This document shows positions 1 through 5,769 of a stretch of 6,060 nt of DNA, piece after piece. The notes beneath the pieces were generated by a model. The model ran no database searches. It was not told the DNA's origin and was given only the letters and a program-made list of their open reading frames with translations. This DNA is from Pseudomonadota bacterium. Its GTDB lineage: Bacteria > Pseudomonadota > Alphaproteobacteria > Thalassobaculales > Thalassobaculaceae. The DNA lies in NCBI GenBank assembly GCA_027623845.1, contig JAQBUJ010000222.1, forward strand, positions 1 through 6,060. The letters are read 5' to 3'. How positions within the stretch are numbered: position 1 is the first letter of the stretch; every line of letters starts with the position of its first letter. Position numbers and translations under genes: made by a program.

Positions 1-1002
1 GCCGGTTGGAAACGGCGGCTGGGCATTGAGCAGACAGCCCTCGGGCGCCGAGACGCTGATCGGGATCACCGCGCCTGAATTGTTCGGCAGGCCGGGGATC
101 GTCAGGCATTTCATCGCATAAAGCGCCATGGCGTTGGTGTAGCAGAACGGCACGTTGATCCCGCGCGGCACACAACCGCCGGTGCCGGTAAAATCGATAG
201 CCACGTCGGAGCCGCTAATCTCCACCGAGCAGGCCATCGGGATGGGTCCATCGGTCCCCTCGATATCGATGCGGTTTTCATAGCGGCCATCGGCGATCTC
301 GCCGAGCTTGGCCCGCATCGCCCGTTCCGAATGCTGACCAATGGCCTCGGACAGCGGTTCCAGACTGTCGAGACCGTATTCCGCCATGAACGCGGTGACC
401 ATCGGGCCGCCGACCTCGTTACAGGCGATATTGGCCACGAGATCGCCGATCGTCTGTTCCGGCACCCGGACATTGGTGCGGATGAGTTCTTCGATGAACG
501 GGTCCATCACCCCGTCCTTGGCGAAGCGGCAGATCGGCAGGCGCACCCCCTCGTGATAGATCTCGCGGGCCGCCGCGCCGAAGCCGAGGCCGCCGATATC
601 CGGCAGATGGGTGATCGACATGGTATAGCCGACCAACCGTTGGCCGATGAAGATCGGCCGCATCATCGAGATGTCGAACATATGGCCGGTGCCGATCCAG
701 GGATCGTTGGTGGCGATGATGTCGCCGGGCCGCAGGGTCTCCGGCGGGAACCGCTCAAGCATGTAGCGCAAGGTACGCGGCGCGGTGCCGATGAACACTG
801 GCACCGCATAGGTCCCTTGGGCCATCAACCGGCCTTTGGTGTCGAGAATCACCACCGACAGGTCATAGCTGTCGCGCACGATGGTCGAAAACGAGGTGCG
901 CACCAGGGTCGAGACGATCTCATCGGCGATGGCCACCAGGCGGTCCCACATGATCGAGAGCGAGATGGCGTCGAAATCTTCGCTGGAGGGGGTTGCGGTC
1001 AT
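1..1002 (-). CDS. hyuB: Hydantoinase B / oxoprolinase-type subunit, partial (3' end beyond the left edge)
   Basis: Reading leftward from an ATG at 1002 there is an uninterrupted frame of 334 codons to base 1, so the C-terminal part lies outside the window; family members are usually about 500-600 aa. Motifs seen include a TNDPWIGTGHMFDI-like block (residues 98-111), THLPDIGG (131-138), a YHEGVRLP segment (149-156), and DFTGTG (270-275) followed by PRGINVPF (279-286). These match the HyuB family (N-methylhydantoinase B, 5-oxoprolinase C-terminal half, acetone/acetophenone carboxylase subunit). In this family the B subunit works with HyuA in ATP-dependent ring opening of hydantoin or oxoproline-like compounds, or in carboxylation. 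The protein is soluble, with no signal peptide. It starts 3 bp after the hyuA stop with its own GGAG site, so the two genes are very probably co-transcribed. The family call is secure; the substrate is not determined. Confidence 0.95.
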   Translation of the reverse strand, partial: MTATPSSEDFDAISLSIMWDRLVAIADEIVSTLVRTSFSTIVRDSYDLSVVILDTKGRLMAQGTYAVPVFIGTAPRTLRYMLERFPPETLRPGDIIATNDPWIGTGHMFDISMMRPIFIGQRLVGYTMSITHLPDIGGLGFGAAAREIYHEGVRLPICRFAKDGVMDPFIEELIRTNVRVPEQTIGDLVANIACNEVGGPMVTAFMAEYGLDSLEPLSEAIGQHSERAMRAKLGEIADGRYENRIDIEGTDGPIPMACSVEISGSDVAIDFTGTGGCVPRGINVPFCYTNAMALYAMKCLTIPGLPNNSGAVIPISVSAPEGCLLNAQPPFPTG

Positions 1003-1005
1003 AGC

Positions 1006-3129
1006 TCAGTTCTCCAGCGTGGCGACGATGTTGAGCGCGGCGTCCACCACGGCTCGATTTCCCGGCGTGATCACACAGGTCGATTCACGCTCTTCGATCA
1101 ACGCCGGCCCGGTCATCGAGAACCCCGGCGTCAGGCGATAGCGGTCATATACGGGGGTGTCGAGCGGCGCACCGCCGAAATGGCAGACCCGCGTGCCCTT
1201 CAGGCTGTCGCCGTCTGAGGTTTTGCCCCCGGCCTCGCCGTCACCAGCCTTGCCGGCATCGCTGCCGGCGCTGGTGACCGTGTAGCCGGTTTGCAGCGGC
1301 GGTGGCGGGCCTTCGGCCTCGACCTTCCAGGTGACGATCTCCAACGGCTCGTCCAGGGGCGCGACGCCGAACAGGTTGGTATAGAGGACCGCGAACAGGC
1401 CGGGCAGGGCGGCGAAGCCGGCGCCTGCCGCCTGGTCCGGGACGATCACCTCGATCTCATGGCCCTGGCCGAAATACCGCATGTCCAGCCGGGTTCGCAG
1501 CTGGATCTCGTCGTCGCGCAGTCCGGCGGCCAGCAGCGGTTGCTTGGCGGCGATCGCCAAGGGCGCCAGCAGCTCGGCGAAGGCGGCGGCGTCGATATCC
1601 TCCAGAAACGTCCGCCGGGTCCGCGCCTGCTCGAACGAGAGCGGGCTGGCGAGCAGGCCCAGCGCCGACATCACCCCGGCGCCGATCGGAAACACCACCC
1701 GGGGAATGTTCAGCTTGGCGGCGATCGCCATCGCCTGCAACGGGCCGGAACCACCAAAGGCGATCATCGTCGCCACCCGGTAGTCGAAGCCGCGCTCCGA
1801 GGCGTGGATGCGAAAGGCGCGGGCGACATCCTCATTGGCGATATCATGGATGCCCCAGGCCGCCCGCATCGGCTCCAGACTGAGCGGTTCCGCCACGGTT
1901 TCGCGGATCACCCGCTCGGCGGCGGGTTTATCGAGGCGCATCGCACCGCCAAGAAAAAAATCGGGGTCGAGAAAGCCGAGCATCAAATTGGCGTCGGTCA
2001 GGGTGGCTTGGCCGCCGCCTTGGCCATAACAGGCTGGGCCGGGAACGGCGCCGGCGCTGCGTGGCCCGACCTTCAGCAAACCGCGCTCGTCGATCCAGGC
2101 CAGCGATCCACCGCCGGCCCCGATCTCGATCATGTCGATGCTTGGCACCCGCGCCGGCAGGCCGCTGCCGCGTTTGAAGTCATGCACCCGGGCGACTTCC
2201 ATCTGATCGGTCTTCAACGGCGCGCCGCCGCGCACCAGCGCGCCCTTGGCCGTGGTGCCGCCGAGATCGAAGGACAAGACATTGTCGAGCTTCAACGCCC
2301 GACCGTGAAACGCCGACATCAGCACCCCGGCGGCAGGGCCGGATTCCAGCATCCGCACCGGATAGCGCCGCGCCGTCTCGGGCAGCAGCATGCCGCCGCT
2401 GGAGGTCATGATATAGAGCTTGCCGATGAAGCCGAGGTCGCCAAGACCGCTCTCGATCCGGGCCAGATAGCGGTCGAATAGCGGTTGTACATAGGCGTTC
2501 ATCGCGGCGGTGGTCCAGCGCTCCCATTCTCCAAGCCCGGCATGAACATCGGCGGAGGTCGAGACATGGAGCTGTGGGAATTCCTCGGCGACCATGGCGG
2601 CGATCGCCTGTTCATGCGCGGGATTGGCATAGGAATGCAGCAGGCAGATCGCCAGCGCCTCGATCCCGGCGTTGTCGAGCAGGTCGCTGACCGCCGCTCT
2701 GGCCTCAGCAAGATCCAGCGCCAGCACCGTGGCGCCGTCATAGCCAACGCGCTCGCTGATTTCCCGGCGCCGGTCACGCGGCGCTAGGGGCTCGGGGAAG
2801 CTCAGGCGAAGATCAAACAGGTCATAGCGTTGCTCCCGCGCCATATCCGGCACGTCGAGGAAGTTCCGGGTGACCAGCATGCCGGTGATCGCGCCCTTGC
2901 GCTCGATCAGGGCGTTGGTCACCAGGGTGGTGCCATGGGCGACCGACTCGACGGCGGCGATCTCCACACCGTTATCCCGCAGCAGGGCGGCGATCCCGTC
3001 GAGCACCGCCCGCGACGGGTCGTCCGGCGTGGTGAGTTGCTTGTGAATGGCGATCCGCGCGGCGGCTTCGTCAAACAGGGCGAAATCCGTGAACGTGCCG
3101 CCAATATCGACGCCGATGCGATAGACCAT
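1006..3129 (-). CDS. hyuA: Hydantoinase/oxoprolinase family protein, subunit A (ATP-dependent)
   Basis: The gene encodes 707 aa, a normal length for HyuA. The N-terminus has the actin/hexokinase-type phosphate-binding loop DIGGTFTD (residues 8-15), then HGTTLVTNA (65-73), SSGG (243-246), ESGPAAGV (262-269), a second nucleotide-binding loop DLGGTTAK (288-295), IGAGGGS (336-342), PGPACYGQGG (363-372), TDANL (378-382), FGGSGP (458-463), RYFGQ (551-555) and a C-terminal GPALIEE block (674-680). Family members use ATP to activate the substrate amide or carbonyl and pair with HyuB, which follows 3 bp downstream. I chose the ATG at 3129 because AAGAGG sits 9 nt upstream and the DIGGTFTD loop then falls at the usual distance from the N-terminus; an in-frame TTG at 3204 would add 25 residues without a good site. 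Oddities are Gln465 where relatives usually have His (GPLHA-type motif) and a Gly/Ser/Asp-rich stretch at 618-645. The exact reaction (hydantoin, oxoproline, ketone carboxylation) is open. Confidence 0.95.
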   Translation of the reverse strand: MVYRIGVDIGGTFTDFALFDEAAARIAIHKQLTTPDDPSRAVLDGIAALLRDNGVEIAAVESVAHGTTLVTNALIERKGAITGMLVTRNFLDVPDMAREQRYDLFDLRLSFPEPLAPRDRRREISERVGYDGATVLALDLAEARAAVSDLLDNAGIEALAICLLHSYANPAHEQAIAAMVAEEFPQLHVSTSADVHAGLGEWERWTTAAMNAYVQPLFDRYLARIESGLGDLGFIGKLYIMTSSGGMLLPETARRYPVRMLESGPAAGVLMSAFHGRALKLDNVLSFDLGGTTAKGALVRGGAPLKTDQMEVARVHDFKRGSGLPARVPSIDMIEIGAGGGSLAWIDERGLLKVGPRSAGAVPGPACYGQGGGQATLTDANLMLGFLDPDFFLGGAMRLDKPAAERVIRETVAEPLSLEPMRAAWGIHDIANEDVARAFRIHASERGFDYRVATMIAFGGSGPLQAMAIAAKLNIPRVVFPIGAGVMSALGLLASPLSFEQARTRRTFLEDIDAAAFAELLAPLAIAAKQPLLAAGLRDDEIQLRTRLDMRYFGQGHEIEVIVPDQAAGAGFAALPGLFAVLYTNLFGVAPLDEPLEIVTWKVEAEGPPPPLQTGYTVTSAGSDAGKAGDGEAGGKTSDGDSLKGTRVCHFGGAPLDTPVYDRYRLTPGFSMTGPALIEERESTCVITPGNRAVVDAALNIVATLEN
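1012..1015 (-). promoter_or_regulatory. Ribosome binding site of hyuB
   Basis: On the minus strand GGAG (inside CTGGAGAAC) lies 9 nt before the ATG at 1002. It sits within the last codons of hyuA, which supports both the chosen hyuB start and translation of the pair from one message. Confidence 0.75.
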
Positions 3130-3138
3130 AAGACGCAA

Positions 3139-3144
3139 CCTCTT
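3139..3144 (-). promoter_or_regulatory. Ribosome binding site deciding the hyuA start
   Basis: On the minus strand AAGAGG is placed 9 nt before the ATG at 3129. It favours this start over in-frame upstream candidates (TTG at 3204, ATG five codons later), which have no comparable site and would add residues not typical of the family. Confidence 0.75.
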
Positions 3145-3201
3145 TTCGAAAGAAGCCGGAGTGTCGCCGAGTTGGGGGCGTCTTGTCATCCTTGCGTTCG
3201 C

Positions 3202-3211
3202 CAACCGGTTG
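3202..3211. promoter_or_regulatory. 10-bp perfect palindrome in the divergent intergenic region, possible operator
   Basis: CAACCGGTTG is a perfect 10-bp inverted repeat located 73 bp upstream of the hyuA ATG and 92 bp upstream of the glycosyltransferase ATG. A symmetric site between divergent genes is a plausible binding place for a dimeric regulator, but no regulator gene is present in the window and a 10-bp palindrome can occur by chance. No convincing -35/-10 pair for hyuA could be found in this region. Confidence 0.25.
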
Positions 3212-3238
3212 ACACGGCCGCGCCCGGTCGGCTCGTCC

Positions 3239-3267
3239 TTGATTGCCTTCCACCGGGCTTCTATAAG
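3239..3267 (+). promoter_or_regulatory. Sigma-70-like promoter for the glycosyltransferase gene
   Basis: TTGATT (3239-3244) and TATAAG (3262-3267) are separated by exactly 17 bp, matching the TTGACA and TATAAT consensus at 4/6 and 5/6 positions. Transcription would begin near 3274 and give a leader of roughly 30 nt before the ATG at 3303. It is the best-formed promoter I see in the window and probably drives at least the glycosyltransferase and sulfotransferase genes. It is unproven but of good quality. Confidence 0.55.
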
Positions 3268-3302
3268 CTCAGCATTGCTCTGAACCGGTCGGGACCGCGT
3301 TG

Positions 3303-4082
3303 ATGAAGTGGTATTTCTGCGCCAACGAGGATGGCTTGTTCCGCTATGAATCCTCGATCCGGGTGGCTGTCGAATCGGCCCTCGCCAATACCACGCTCGA
3401 CCCGCATGTGATTTATGACGGCGGCGAGCATCCGATCCTTGATTGGATGCGCTCGCGCGGGGTGACCGTGGTCCGTCGGCGCAGCCCCTTGGAGACCGAC
3501 ATTCTGGCCCGCGCCGATGGTCCGGGCTTCAAGCATCGGATCGCGCTGGCGGTCTATCTGCGCTACGAGGTGCCGCTGGCCGAGCCGGACGAGGATTTTT
3601 GTCTGTATACCGATAGCGACGTGATGTTCGTTGCCGACCCGGATGTCGAGGCGGTCAAGCCGGCGATCCTCTCGGCGGCGCCGGAATTCATTCCCGAGGA
3701 TTGGAGCTATTTCAATTCCGGGGTGATGATGATGAACCTCAACGCCATGCGCCGGGACTACGAGGGGTTGATGGCCCGTTCCCGGGAAATGCTCGGCGGC
3801 GACACCCCTTACGACCAACCGGCGCTGAATGATTTCTATGCCGGTCGCTGGGATCATTTGCCGCTCGAATGGAACTGGAAGCCTTATTGGGGCCATAATC
3901 CCGACGCCAAGATCGTGCACTTCCACGGGCCGAAGTTCCAGGTCATGCGATACCTGCTTGGCGAGGGGCCGGAAACCCTGGTCCACGACATCTGGCGCGA
4001 GTTGTTTGAGCGCTCGCCCGAGGCCTATCGCCTTTATATGGATCAGGCGCGTTCCTACGTTCCCGAGCTGGATACGGATTAG
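3303..4082 (+). CDS. Putative GT8-like glycosyltransferase (GT-A fold)
   Basis: The 259-aa protein has no signal peptide or membrane segment and is probably cytoplasmic. It carries, in order, a DSD triad in YTDSDVMF (residues 102-109), which fits the metal-binding DxD motif of GT-A enzymes; FNSGVMMMNL (137-146), close to the FNAGV-type block of family GT8; YDQPALNDFY (170-179), corresponding to the DQ-x-x-LN block; an aromatic EWNWKPYWG patch (189-197); and HFHGPK (206-211), matching the HxGxxKPW-like C-terminal motif of GT8. Such enzymes transfer a sugar from a nucleotide-sugar donor; donor and acceptor are not predictable here. The ATG at 3303 is preferred over the TTG directly before it; only a weak GGGA (3291-3294) precedes it. 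A sulfotransferase and an ABC polysaccharide exporter follow on the same strand, so a role in making a surface glycan is inferred. Family membership is fairly sure, specificity unknown. Confidence 0.82.
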   Translation: MKWYFCANEDGLFRYESSIRVAVESALANTTLDPHVIYDGGEHPILDWMRSRGVTVVRRRSPLETDILARADGPGFKHRIALAVYLRYEVPLAEPDEDFCLYTDSDVMFVADPDVEAVKPAILSAAPEFIPEDWSYFNSGVMMMNLNAMRRDYEGLMARSREMLGGDTPYDQPALNDFYAGRWDHLPLEWNWKPYWGHNPDAKIVHFHGPKFQVMRYLLGEGPETLVHDIWRELFERSPEAYRLYMDQARSYVPELDTD

Positions 4083-4118
4083 CGCGTGGCCATCGGGCTT
4101 GTTCGACCCGGCCGTTTT

Positions 4119-4123
4119 GGAGA
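4119..4123 (+). promoter_or_regulatory. Ribosome binding site supporting the GTG start of the sulfotransferase
   Basis: GGAGA lies 9 nt before the GTG at 4133. No in-frame ATG exists in the 50-nt gap after the glycosyltransferase stop, and the PAPS-binding motif begins only five residues in, so this GTG is the natural start. Confidence 0.7.
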
Positions 4124-4132
4124 CCGTCAGGC

Positions 4133-4801
4133 GTGATCATCTCCGTGCATATTCCAAAAACCGCCGGAACCAGCTTGGGCTGGGGATTGCGGGATCGCTT
4201 TGGCGCGCGGTTGCTGGAAGATTACGCCGACCGACCGTTGTCGGACTCGCCCGAGGATGAACAGCGCCGCGCGGCGGCCCGTGCGCAGGTGCGCGACAGC
4301 GGGCCAGAGTTGCTGAGCCGCTATGACGCGGTGCACGGCCATTTTATCGCCGACAAATATGCCGCCTTGCCCGGCGCGCCGTTGTTTTGTGTGGTGCTGC
4401 GCGACCCGGTCGAGCGCGCCGCATCGCATCACCGGCAATGGACCGAGTTGCCGAACCCGGTGAACGCGATGAGCCGCAAGGTGATCGAGGAGGGCCTGGA
4501 TCTGGCGGCTTTCACCGCCTTGCCGGGGCAGGCGGGGCTGTACCAATTGTTCTTGGGCGCGATGCCGTTGGAGCGCTTTGCCGTGGTCGGCCTGACCGAG
4601 GCCTATGGCGAGACCCTGCAATTATTCGAGGCGGTGACCGGTGTGTCGATCCCCGGCAGAACAGACAATGTGGCGCCGACCAAGCCGTCGATCGACGCCG
4701 CCGCGTACAAATCCCTGGCCGCGTTGCAGCCGGAAAACATGCGCCTCTATGACCACGCCCGCCGCCGCTTCGAGATGTTGTGCGGAGAGTTTGGGATCTG
4801 A
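4133..4801 (+). CDS. Sulfotransferase family protein (PAPS-dependent, carbohydrate-type)
   Basis: The 222-aa protein opens with HIPKTAGTSL (residues 6-15), the 5'-phosphosulfate-binding loop of PAPS sulfotransferases, with the usual P-K-T/S-A/G-T pattern. HGHF (68-71) and LRDPVERAASHH (89-100) follow; the latter is the 3'-phosphate-binding motif with Arg90 and the downstream Ser/His. VVGLTEAYGETLQLF (151-165) and a C-terminal LYDHARRRF (205-213) also fit the sulfotransferase-2-type families that modify carbohydrates. The expected reaction is sulfate transfer from PAPS to a hydroxyl or amine, in the cytoplasm. The start is a GTG with GGAGA 9 nt upstream. It lies 50 nt after the glycosyltransferase, with no terminator-like hairpin between, so one transcript is likely. 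The downstream polysaccharide exporter suggests the acceptor is a surface glycan or its lipid-linked precursor, which is inference. Sulfation of another small molecule is the alternative. Confidence 0.88.
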   Translation: MIISVHIPKTAGTSLGWGLRDRFGARLLEDYADRPLSDSPEDEQRRAAARAQVRDSGPELLSRYDAVHGHFIADKYAALPGAPLFCVVLRDPVERAASHHRQWTELPNPVNAMSRKVIEEGLDLAAFTALPGQAGLYQLFLGAMPLERFAVVGLTEAYGETLQLFEAVTGVSIPGRTDNVAPTKPSIDAAAYKSLAALQPENMRLYDHARRRFEMLCGEFGI

Positions 4802-4811
4802 ATCGTATTCG

Positions 4812-4840
4812 GTCACATTAGGATCACATTGGGATCAAAG
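4812..4840 (+). repeat. Three partial direct repeats with an 11-bp period upstream of the permease gene
   Basis: GTCACATTAGG (4812-4822), ATCACATTGGG (4823-4833) and ATCAAAG (4834-4840) follow one another head to tail; TCACATT recurs at exactly 11 bp and the TCA core three times. This spacing is about one helical turn, so the sites would face the same side of the DNA. They lie in the 119-bp gap between the sulfotransferase stop and the permease start. A role as a regulator-binding array is possible but not shown. Confidence 0.4.
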
Positions 4841-4859
4841 GTTTGGGGCGCCAATTCCG

Positions 4860-4865
4860 TTGACT
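4860..4865 (+). promoter_or_regulatory. Possible -35 element ahead of the permease gene
   Basis: TTGACT matches the -35 consensus at 5/6 positions and sits just downstream of the 11-bp repeats. No good -10 lies at 16-18 bp (the best is A-rich around 4882-4888, a poor match), so an independent promoter for the exporter genes is only a weak suggestion. The rest of the 4802-4920 gap shows no gene and no convincing terminator. Confidence 0.2.
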
Positions 4866-4910
4866 TCGCCTCGGCCATCATGAAAACAGGCTCGATCCCG
4901 AGCTTGCCTT

Positions 4911-4914
4911 GGAG
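4911..4914 (+). promoter_or_regulatory. Ribosome binding site of the permease gene
   Basis: GGAG lies 6 nt before the ATG at 4921. It overlaps an in-frame TTG at 4909, which would otherwise extend the protein by four residues; a ribosome using this site would start at the ATG. Confidence 0.7.
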
Positions 4915-4920
4915 TACGCG

Positions 4921-5769
4921 ATGCGAGGTACCGTCCCGGTTCCTGCGATTGTTCGATTTTCCGCCGCGCTGCCGATGCTGGCGCGCAGCGTGCTGGCCAA
5001 CGGGTTCATCCTGCGAAGTCTGGTTCGAAACGAGATTCTCGCGCGCTACAGCAAAACCATGCTTGGCGTGGTCTGGTCGCTGATCAATCCGCTGGTGATG
5101 ATCCTGATCTATTCCTTCGTCTTCGGAATGATTTTCGAGGTCCGGTTTGGTCGCAGCGCCGGGACCACCGAGATGCCGTATGGCATCGTGCTGTTCTCCG
5201 GCCTGTTGCTGCACGTGTTCCTGGCCGAGACATTGTTGCGCGCCCAAGGGATCGTCCTGGACAATCCAAACTATGTGAAGCGGGTCATCTTTCCCCTGGA
5301 GATGCTGCCGCTTGGCATTCTGCTGGCCAATGTGATTCAAGCGGGTATCGCGCTGCTGGTTCTGATGGCGGTGATCCTGATCGCCGGGTTCCCGATCCCG
5401 CTTACGGCGTTGCTGTTGCCGGTGGTCTGGGCGCCGCTGGTGCTGATTACGCTTGGCTTGGCGATGATCGTCGCCTCTCTGGGGGTGTTCGTCCGTGATA
5501 TAAGCCAGGTCCTTGGCTTTTTGATGACGATCCTGATGTTCGGCAGCTCGATCCTGTTTCCCGCCGACATGCTGCCGGAGGCGCTAAGGCCTTGGTTGCT
5601 GTTGAATCCGCTGACCATCATCGTTGATCAAACCCGGGCGGTATTGCTTTGGGGTGAGCTGCCGAACTGGCGGCTGCTGGGTTATCACGCGGTTGTGTCG
5701 GCGGCGGTGGCCTGGATCGGTTGCTGGTGGTTCCTGCGTACCCGCCGGGGGTTCGCCGATGTCATGTGA
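4921..5769 (+). CDS. wzm: ABC-2 type polysaccharide export permease (Wzm/TagG family)
   Basis: The 282-aa integral membrane protein has a short amphipathic N-terminus, then the family signature LARYSKTMLGVVWSLINPL (residues 40-58), close to the RYxxSxLGxxWxxLNPL block of Wzm, TagG and KpsM-type permeases. Likely membrane segments lie near 48-72, 87-107, 131-156, 162-190, 198-215 and 255-272, giving the usual six. FVRDISQVLGF (190-200) and the NPLTIIVDQTRA stretch (229-240) are also typical. Two copies would form the inner-membrane channel that moves a lipid-linked glycan chain across the membrane, powered by the ATPase encoded next. The ATPase gene starts 11 nt before this gene ends, so translation is probably coupled. 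It could serve O-antigen, capsule or another exopolysaccharide; the sulfotransferase upstream suggests a sulfated product. The symbol is given at family level. Confidence 0.92.
   Translation: MRGTVPVPAIVRFSAALPMLARSVLANGFILRSLVRNEILARYSKTMLGVVWSLINPLVMILIYSFVFGMIFEVRFGRSAGTTEMPYGIVLFSGLLLHVFLAETLLRAQGIVLDNPNYVKRVIFPLEMLPLGILLANVIQAGIALLVLMAVILIAGFPIPLTALLLPVVWAPLVLITLGLAMIVASLGVFVRDISQVLGFLMTILMFGSSILFPADMLPEALRPWLLLNPLTIIVDQTRAVLLWGELPNWRLLGYHAVVSAAVAWIGCWWFLRTRRGFADVM

Noticed and set aside
331..1218. Long plus-strand open frame of 295 codons opposite hyuB and the hyuA end
   Set aside because: It lies antisense to well-supported hyu genes, has His/Arg/Gly-rich shadow composition and no recognisable domain; typical of GC-rich DNA.
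1291..2481. 396-codon plus-strand open frame opposite hyuA
   Set aside because: It is fully antisense to a gene with many conserved motifs, and its composition (Gln, His, Gly, Arg-rich) is that of a mirror frame.
3130..3204. N-terminal extension of HyuA from a TTG at 3204
   Set aside because: The extra 25 residues are Arg-rich and unlike the family, and the ATG at 3129 has a proper AAGAGG site.
3209..3237. Perfect TTGACA at 3209-3214 as a -35 box
   Set aside because: The hexamer 17 bp downstream is GC-rich and not a -10; the TTGATT/TATAAG pair is far better.
3261..3986. 241-codon minus-strand frame opposite the glycosyltransferase
   Set aside because: The plus-strand frame has GT8 motifs in the right order; the minus frame has none.
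4844..4855. Near-palindrome TTGGGGCGCCAA as a terminator stem after the sulfotransferase
   Set aside because: It has no loop and no following T run, and does not form a proper rho-independent terminator.
4813..5340. 175-codon minus-strand frame opposite the permease start
   Set aside because: It is hydrophilic and Gln/His-rich with no family features, and is antisense to a clear membrane protein.
5764..5769. ATG at 5764 overlapping the permease stop as ATGTGA-type start for the ATPase
   Set aside because: It is not in the frame that encodes the ABC domain and meets a TGA at once; the in-frame ATG is at 5759.
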